NCBI GenBank assembly: GCA_947251855.1
Contig: CAMXUZ010000346.1
Span: 1-10,615 of the forward strand
Source: an uncultured Ruaniaceae bacterium
Lineage (GTDB): Bacteria; Actinomycetota; Actinomycetes; Actinomycetales; Beutenbergiaceae
Direction: 5' to 3'
Length of the DNA stretch: 10,615 bases
The first letter of the stretch is position 1. Each line of letters opens with the position of its first letter. Of this stretch, positions 6,785 to 10,615 are shown one piece after another. The translations under genes were made by a program, and so were the position numbers. The notes beneath the pieces are model-generated. The model worked only from the letters and a program-made list of their open reading frames with translations. It was not told the origin of the DNA and ran no database searches.

Positions 6785-6798
6785 GCGATCGCGATCGC
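6785..6798. promoter_or_regulatory. 14-base perfect palindrome upstream of the phosphate transporter
   Basis: GCGATCGCGATCGC is fully self-complementary and lies about 80 bases before the PiT start. It may be an operator. Low complexity (two overlapping GCGATCGC units) means it could also be a neutral GATC-rich palindrome. Confidence 0.25.
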
Positions 6799-6876
6799 CC
6801 GCTGACCTGGTTGCCGGTTGTTGCATGGATGAACGAGCTGAAAAGAGTTACATAGAAGGCAGACAGGAATATCGCT

Positions 6877-7863
6877 TTGATTGACAGCATTCTACCCGTC
6901 ATTCTCATTCTCCTTGCCATTTTCATGGCATATGTGAGTGGGGCGAATGACGGCGGGGCGATCCTAGCCGTGCCGGCGAGAGTCGCGGATAACGGAGTAG
7001 GCAAGCACGTCGTCGTGCTCACGCTCGCCGTCCTCATCGGACCGTTATTGACGACGGACGTAGCGGCGACGTTGGTGAGCGGGCTGTTCGACTTCAGTAG
7101 CGATAATTCCGCTGTGATATTCATGCTCGGTACGGGCGTGGGACTTGCGCTGGTCACCCTGCTGACCCGGGTGGGGCTGCCGACGAGCCTGACGCTCGCG
7201 CTCGTGGGGGGATTGACCGGGGCGGGTCTTGGCGGAGGGGCCAGCGTCGATGGCCGCATGGTGCTTCGCGTGCTGATCATCGGGCTCCTCGCCCCACTCT
7301 TGGGATTCGGGTTGGCTGCGCTCGGGTTCATTCTGCTCAGGCGGTTCGGTGGGATAGCGAGCAGCAGCAGGACGATGAAGCCGATGCAGGGCGTAGCGTT
7401 CTTCTTGCTCGCGCTCGCGTACGCGATCAACGACGGCCAAAAAATGATCGCCATCGGCGCGGTGGCCGTCCTGAGCCTGTATCCGTCGGTCGATATCCTC
7501 AGCGGCGGTGAAGTTCTGCCACGGCTCGCAACGAGCCTCGTCCTCGTGGTGCTCTTCGTGCTCGGACTGTTCTCCCGGATCAGGAAGGTCGGCTACCGGC
7601 TCGGCTTGGGACTGGCGCGGGTCGGGGCGATCGATGCCCTAGTTTCACAAGCGGCGGCCTCCAGCGCGGTGCTCGCAAGCGCCGCCTTCGGCGCACCGGT
7701 GAGCATGACGCAGTCGATCTCCGGGGCGATCGTCGGTTCCACGATGTCTCAGGGCGCTCACCGCGTCCGCTGGACAGCCGTTTCCAAAATGCTGGGAGCC
7801 TGGCTGATCACGTTACCGGCTACGTTCCTAGCCGGCTATGGATTGGGATTTTTGCTGACATGA
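6877..7863 (+). CDS. pit: PiT-family inorganic phosphate transporter
   Basis: This 328-residue membrane protein belongs to the PiT family of low-affinity phosphate carriers, which normally couple Pi or metal-phosphate movement to a cation gradient. The two inverted halves are visible: GANDGG with Asn24/Asp25 and INDGQK with Asn185/Asp186, then PTSLT at 102-106 and PVSMTQ at 274-279. About ten hydrophobic segments are spread along the chain. It is short, like B. subtilis Pit, and like that protein it has a DUF47 partner. The canonical VSTTH-type signatures are altered in both halves. The start is TTG 6877, because an in-frame TAG lies at 6853-6855 and AGGA (6865-6868) is 8 bases upstream. Its last codon overlaps the DUF47 start. 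Direction of transport, import or export of Pi released by the phosphatases, cannot be told from sequence. Confidence 0.9.
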   Translation: MIDSILPVILILLAIFMAYVSGANDGGAILAVPARVADNGVGKHVVVLTLAVLIGPLLTTDVAATLVSGLFDFSSDNSAVIFMLGTGVGLALVTLLTRVGLPTSLTLALVGGLTGAGLGGGASVDGRMVLRVLIIGLLAPLLGFGLAALGFILLRRFGGIASSSRTMKPMQGVAFFLLALAYAINDGQKMIAIGAVAVLSLYPSVDILSGGEVLPRLATSLVLVVLFVLGLFSRIRKVGYRLGLGLARVGAIDALVSQAAASSAVLASAAFGAPVSMTQSISGAIVGSTMSQGAHRVRWTAVSKMLGAWLITLPATFLAGYGLGFLLT

Positions 7864-8525
7864 GAATTTTATCGAAACTAAGTTTTAAGGGAGTCCGCTC
7901 TGGAGTGGGCGAGGCCGTCGGAAAGCGCGGGCGCCGCGTCATCTCGCTGCTTGATGACCAGCTCGACGCGACCGCACGTGGCACCCGCCTCGCCATCGCG
8001 ATGTCGGAGGGGAAAACATCTCGTCCGGAGGCACGCCGAGAGATCGCCTCGATCGAACACGAGGGGGATGCGAGCCGGAAGAAGCTGGTCGGAATTCTCA
8101 TCGGCACGTTCATCACCCCGATCGACCGGGAAGACCTGTACCGGCTGTCCCGGTCCGTTGACGACATCTTGGACGATATGCGGGACTTCGTGCGCGAGAG
8201 CGACCTGTATCAGGTCGCGACCCAGGAACGATTCATCCCGCTCCTGGCTGCGGTGCTCGACGGCGTGCTCGCGCTGCAGAAGGCCGTGCAGGTGCTCGGC
8301 GTGGATTCACAGAAGGCGAGCCGCTATGCCCTCTCGTGCAGGAGGGAAGCGAACAACCTCCGCAACGCGTTTCAGCACGATGTGGCGAACCTGTTGGATG
8401 GCGAGCTCTCCATGGAAACCCTCCGCCTCCGCGAACTTTATCACCGGTTGGACATGGTGACCTCGCGAATGTACGAATCTTCCGACAGCCTGAACGACGG
8501 CTTATGGAAGCGGCACTACTCGTAA
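7860..8525 (+). CDS. DUF47 / PhoU-like Pit accessory protein
   Basis: This 221-residue all-helical soluble protein belongs to the DUF47 family, distant relatives of PhoU that are encoded next to PiT carriers (B. subtilis YkaA, S. meliloti OrfA) and are thought to control them. Diagnostic segments are IEHEGDA (65-71), FITPIDREDLYRLSRSVDDILDDMRDF split across 84-110 with acidic residues Asp101, Asp102, Asp105 and Asp109 that may bind metal, and a C-terminal helix pair RELYHRLDMVTSRMYESSD. The ATG sits in the stop of the PiT gene (ATGA at 7860-7863) and has no strong ribosome site of its own, so translation is coupled. The first dozen codons are AT-rich. A hairpin follows five bases after the stop. 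Confidence 0.92.
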   Translation: MRILSKLSFKGVRSGVGEAVGKRGRRVISLLDDQLDATARGTRLAIAMSEGKTSRPEARREIASIEHEGDASRKKLVGILIGTFITPIDREDLYRLSRSVDDILDDMRDFVRESDLYQVATQERFIPLLAAVLDGVLALQKAVQVLGVDSQKASRYALSCRREANNLRNAFQHDVANLLDGELSMETLRLRELYHRLDMVTSRMYESSDSLNDGLWKRHYS

Positions 8526-8530
8526 CGAGT

Positions 8531-8557
8531 GCGGGCAGAAAAATCCCTTCTGCCCGC
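8531..8557 (+). terminator. Hairpin terminator of the PiT-DUF47 unit
   Basis: GCGGGCAGAA (8531-8540) pairs perfectly with TTCTGCCCGC (8548-8557) around a 7-base loop, five bases after the DUF47 stop. No T tract follows, as with the other hairpins in this window. Confidence 0.65.
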
Positions 8558-8646
8558 GTCGGGCTCGTGCCGTTGGATACGGGCACATGAAGGTATTCGG
8601 CCGAACTGACGCAACAGGTTCTAGACCGCTTTTTCGGGAGGGGAGG

Positions 8647-8751
8647 ATGTTGGACGCCCGAGAGGGCGGTGGAACATACCCGGGCCATGAGAAGATCTTG
8701 GTGCCCATCGGCCGCTTCCCGTTACGAGGACGAATAGCGGCGTTCATCTGA
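8647..8751 (+). CDS. Possible 34-residue small protein before gpmA
   Basis: ATG 8647 is preceded at 5 bases by GGGAGG (8636-8641) within a purine-rich run and opens 34 codons to a TGA at 8749-8751. About 70 percent of third positions are G or C. The product ends in a hydrophobic/basic stretch (PIGRFPLRGRIAAFI) and resembles nothing I know. It stops 28 bases before gpmA and could be a leader frame or a chance frame. The ribosome site is the main support. Confidence 0.3.
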   Translation: MLDAREGGGTYPGHEKILVPIGRFPLRGRIAAFI

Positions 8752-8767
8752 ATCAAAAAAGGAGTTC

Positions 8768-8773
8768 TAGACT
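8768..8773 (+). promoter_or_regulatory. Candidate -10 box for leaderless gpmA
   Basis: TAGACT ends 6 bases before ATG 8780, which places the expected transcription start on the A of the ATG. The nearest Shine-Dalgarno sequence, AAGGAG at 8759-8764, is 15 bases from the start and so poorly placed. An in-frame TAG at 8768-8770 excludes an earlier start. The -35 is weak (TTCATC at 8743-8748, 19-base spacing). Confidence 0.4.
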
Positions 8774-8779
8774 GTAGTT

Positions 8780-9514
8780 ATGAGCACGCTGATATTGCTT
8801 CGCCATGGCGAGAGCGAATGGAACGCAAAGAATCTTTTTACCGGTTGGGTGGATGTGCCCTTGTCGGAGAAGGGCACGGCGGAGGCGATCCGCGGTGGGA
8901 AGTTGATGAAGGAGGAGGGGTTGTTGCCGGATGTGGTGCATACCTCGCTCCTGCGCCGGGCGATCAACACGGCTAACCTTGCCTTGGATGCCGCTGATCG
9001 CCATTGGATTCCGGTCAAGCGGGATTGGCGGCTGAATGAGCGGCACTATGGGGCGTTGCAGGGGTTGGATAAGAAGCAGACCCGGGGTCAGTACGGTGAG
9101 GAGCAGTTCATGCTCTGGCGGCGCTCGTATGACACTCCGCCGCCGGAGATCGAGCTTGGTTCGCAGTTCTCTCAGGATGCCGATCCGCGTTACGCCGGGC
9201 AGCCGATTCCCCGTTCGGAGTGCCTCAAGGATGTTCTGGAGCGGTTGTTGCCGTACTGGCAGGAGGCGATCGTGCCGGATCTGCAGGCGGGTAAGGTCGT
9301 GTTGGTTGCTGCGCATGGGAACTCCTTGCGGGCGTTGATCAAGCACCTGGATGGGTTGGATGAGCAGACCATTACGGGGCTGAATGTGCCTACGGGGATC
9401 CCGCTGCGGTACGAACTCGATGAGAGTTTCGCCCCGACCATTGCCGGGGGGACCTACCTCGATCCCGATGCTGCCAAGGACGCGATCGCGGCGGTCGCCG
9501 CTCAAGGTAAGTAG
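8780..9514 (+). CDS. gpmA: 2,3-bisphosphoglycerate-dependent phosphoglycerate mutase
   Basis: This 244-residue glycolytic enzyme interconverts 3- and 2-phosphoglycerate. It has the histidine-phosphatase-superfamily features: RHGESEWN at 8-15 with catalytic His9, [10 protein letters not shown] from residue 86 with the acid Glu87, and AHGNSLRA with His179. Length and the long insert of the dPGM class fit a true mutase rather than a generic phosphatase. Leu is often encoded by TTG, and GAT and GGG are frequent, unlike the CTC/CTG- and GAC-rich genes on both sides, so codon use differs from the neighbours. In mycobacteria and relatives this gene sits beside the phosphate two-component genes, as here. 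It converges with phoU, with a hairpin between the two. Confidence 0.97.
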   Translation: MSTLILLRHGESEWNAKNLFTGWVDVPLSEKGTAEAIRGGKLMKEEGLLPDVVHTSLLRRAINTANLALDAADRHWIPVKRDWRLNERHYGALQGLDKKQTRGQYGEEQFMLWRRSYDTPPPEIELGSQFSQDADPRYAGQPIPRSECLKDVLERLLPYWQEAIVPDLQAGKVVLVAAHGNSLRALIKHLDGLDEQTITGLNVPTGIPLRYELDESFAPTIAGGTYLDPDAAKDAIAAVAAQGK

Positions 9515-9533
9515 GAATCCGTTTCGTTCCTGT

Positions 9534-9560
9534 GGCGCCGTGACGAGAGGTCACGGCGCC
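9534..9560. terminator. Bidirectional hairpin between gpmA and phoU
   Basis: GGCGCCGTGAC (9534-9544) pairs perfectly with GTCACGGCGCC (9550-9560) around a 5-base loop, in the 83-base gap between convergent stops. It can serve both strands. No T tract is present on either side. Confidence 0.75.
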
Positions 9561-9597
9561 GCTCTCATCCCCACCGCTGCTCGCTGCGATGGTGTGT

Positions 9598-10260
9598 TCA
9601 CCCGATGAGGGCGGCCGGGGAGTCGGAAGAGCCGGTGAGAAGGTACTGCATCCGCTGCGAGATCGTCACGGCATGGTCGCCGAACCGTTCGTAGAACCGG
9701 GCGAGGAGGGTGACGTCGACGGTGTGGTGGGCGGTGCCGGACCACGGCGCGGCCTGCGTCATGCTCAGGGCGCGGCGATGCAGTTCGTCCAGGGCGTCGT
9801 CGTCGGCCTCCAGACTCAGCGCGAGCTCGAGGTCGTGGCTGGTGAGCACCTCGATCAGCCGGGTTGCTACGCGTTCGGAGGCGGCAGCGAAATCGGTGAA
9901 CAGTTCGCGGGCCTCCTCCGGGAACGCCGCGGCCGGGGCGCGACGCCGGGCGGTCTGCGCGATGTGCCGAGCGAGGTCCCCCATGCGCTCGAGCGAGCCG
10001 CTCATCCGCAGGGCGGTGACGACGAGCCGAAGGTCGAACGCCACGGGCTGCTGCCGGGCGAGGACCATCACGCAGCGCTCATCGAGCTCGATCTGGGCGG
10101 CGTCGATCGCGTCGTCCGCGGCGATCACCTGTTGAGCCAGGGTGAGGTCGCTGCGAAGCAACGCCTGTGAGGCGGTGGTGATCGCCGTGTGGACCTGCTT
10201 GCTCATCGCGGTGAGATCCTCACCGATGTGGGAGAGTTCTGAGGTGAAGACTTTGCGCAC
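9598..10260 (-). CDS. phoU: Phosphate signalling regulator PhoU
   Basis: This 220-residue cytosolic protein links phosphate transport to the phosphate two-component system and represses the response when Pi is plentiful. It has the two tandem three-helix PhoU domains, each with its metal-cluster motif: ERMGDLA from Glu91 and ERFGDHA from Glu191. The start is taken as GTG at 10260-10258, giving MRKVFTSELSHIGEDL, because GAAAGG lies 7 bases upstream and this matches the family's usual N-terminus. A longer frame to 10491 would run through the PHO-box region and is rejected. It is divergent from senX3 and shares its control region. Confidence 0.96.
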   Translation of the reverse strand: MRKVFTSELSHIGEDLTAMSKQVHTAITTASQALLRSDLTLAQQVIAADDAIDAAQIELDERCVMVLARQQPVAFDLRLVVTALRMSGSLERMGDLARHIAQTARRRAPAAAFPEEARELFTDFAAASERVATRLIEVLTSHDLELALSLEADDDALDELHRRALSMTQAAPWSGTAHHTVDVTLLARFYERFGDHAVTISQRMQYLLTGSSDSPAALIG

Positions 10261-10307
10261 GGGGGTACCTTTCTGTTTGGTTCCCAACCTCGCACACGGG
10301 GATGACG

Positions 10308-10340
10308 CGGGAGTTAACATCAGGCGCCCACCGGGTGAAC
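10308..10340 (-). promoter_or_regulatory. Candidate PHO box: three tandem 11-base units
   Basis: Read on the minus strand, the units are GTTCACCCGGT (10340-10330), GGGCGCCTGAT (10329-10319) and GTTAACTCCCG (10318-10308). Against the Streptomyces PhoP unit G(G/T)TCAYYYR(G/C)G they match at about 10, 7 and 9 of 11 positions, in exact 11-base register. The site lies 48 bases upstream of phoU, between phoU and senX3, where a RegX3/PhoP-type response regulator would be expected to act. Confidence 0.55.
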
Positions 10341-10388
10341 AGTGGGGGTAGCGCCCCGGTCCCGCCCGCAGCCCGCGCCTCTGGCGCG

Positions 10389-10394
10389 TAAGGT
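10389..10394 (+). promoter_or_regulatory. Possible -10 box or ribosome site of senX3
   Basis: TAAGGT fits the actinobacterial -10 pattern TANNNT and would start a nearly leaderless transcript at about 10401-10402. The same bases supply AAGG, 8 bases before GTG 10402, so they may instead be the ribosome binding site. The two readings exclude each other. Confidence 0.3.
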
Positions 10395-10401
10395 TACCGG
10401 T

Positions 10402-10615
10402 GTGCACACAGACTTCCTCATCGCTGGGTTGTTGGGGCTGCTCGTCGCGACGAGCGGGCTCCTCGCCTACCGTCTCAGCGAACGCGCGCAACGTCCCGCG
10501 CCGCCCGAGGGAGCGGGGGCGGACACCGATAGCGACGTCGCCGCGATCCTCGGGGCGTTGCCGCTCACCTCGATCCTTCTCGACGCCGACGGGGAGCTCC
10601 AGCGGGTGAGCCCGG
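10402..10615 (+). CDS. senX3: SenX3-type sensor histidine kinase, N-terminal part (cut by window end)
   Basis: Only the first 71 codons are present. GTG 10402 opens a short N-terminus and one membrane segment (about residues 5-22, FLIAGLLGLLVATSGLLAYRL), then a basic, Pro/Ala-rich linker, then the beginning of a PAS-like domain (AAILGALPLTSILLDADGELQRVSP). This matches SenX3, the membrane kinase of the actinobacterial phosphate-starvation system, whose partner RegX3 would lie beyond the window. The catalytic parts are not visible, so the name rests on this N-terminus and on the divergent phoU and nearby gpmA. A GTG at 10400 is in another frame and is not the start. Confidence 0.85.
   Translation, partial: MHTDFLIAGLLGLLVATSGLLAYRLSERAQRPAPPEGAGADTDSDVAAILGALPLTSILLDADGELQRVSP

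Noticed and set aside
6824..6834. Single PHO-box-like unit before the PiT gene (minus strand GTTCATCCATG)
   Set aside because: The adjoining 11-base units do not match, and the orientation is away from the gene.
6661..6855. 64-codon frame before the PiT gene
   Set aside because: It has no ribosome site, poor GC at third positions compared with real genes here, and no domain; the interval looks like intergenic control DNA.
8753..9505. Long minus-strand frame over gpmA
   Set aside because: It is antisense to an unmistakable phosphoglycerate mutase and has no ribosome site.

Overview
The window looks like a chromosomal segment of a high-GC Gram-positive bacterium (Actinomycetota, possibly Micrococcales; the genus cannot be read from the sequence). 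The reasons are the GC-rich codon use, GTG/TTG starts, possible leaderless promoters, and a right end where a cofactor-dependent phosphoglycerate mutase gene (gpmA), phoU and a senX3-type sensor kinase lie together, a linkage familiar from mycobacteria and relatives.

Layout. Positions 1-78 may be the tail of an upstream gene. Positions 79-457 are a long leader region with a good -35/-10 pair, a dyad on the -35, two very short possible reading frames and a stem-loop. Positions 458-4638 are a three-gene ABC importer of the ferric/hexose-phosphate (AfuABC-like) class: a fused two-domain permease, an ATPase, and a lipoprotein that binds the substrate. A long perfect inverted repeat follows the binding protein. 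Positions 4876-6593 hold two soluble phosphatases, one of the inositol-monophosphatase family and one of the HAD family, followed by a hairpin. Positions 6877-8525 hold a PiT-type inorganic phosphate transporter and its DUF47 (PhoU-like) partner, coupled by an ATGA overlap and closed by a hairpin. From 8526 onward comes the phosphate-control locus: gpmA on the plus strand, a hairpin between convergent genes, phoU on the minus strand, a divergent intergenic region with a probable three-unit PHO box, and the start of senX3, cut off by the window end.

How the parts may work together (inference). The importer would bring in a phosphorylated organic compound, such as a sugar or polyol phosphate. 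The two phosphatases would release Pi inside the cell, and PiT/DUF47 would move or balance Pi. The module sits beside the global phosphate regulators. The substrate and the regulation are not proven by the sequence. All main genes appear intact, and no insertion sequence, CRISPR array, tRNA or rRNA gene was seen.
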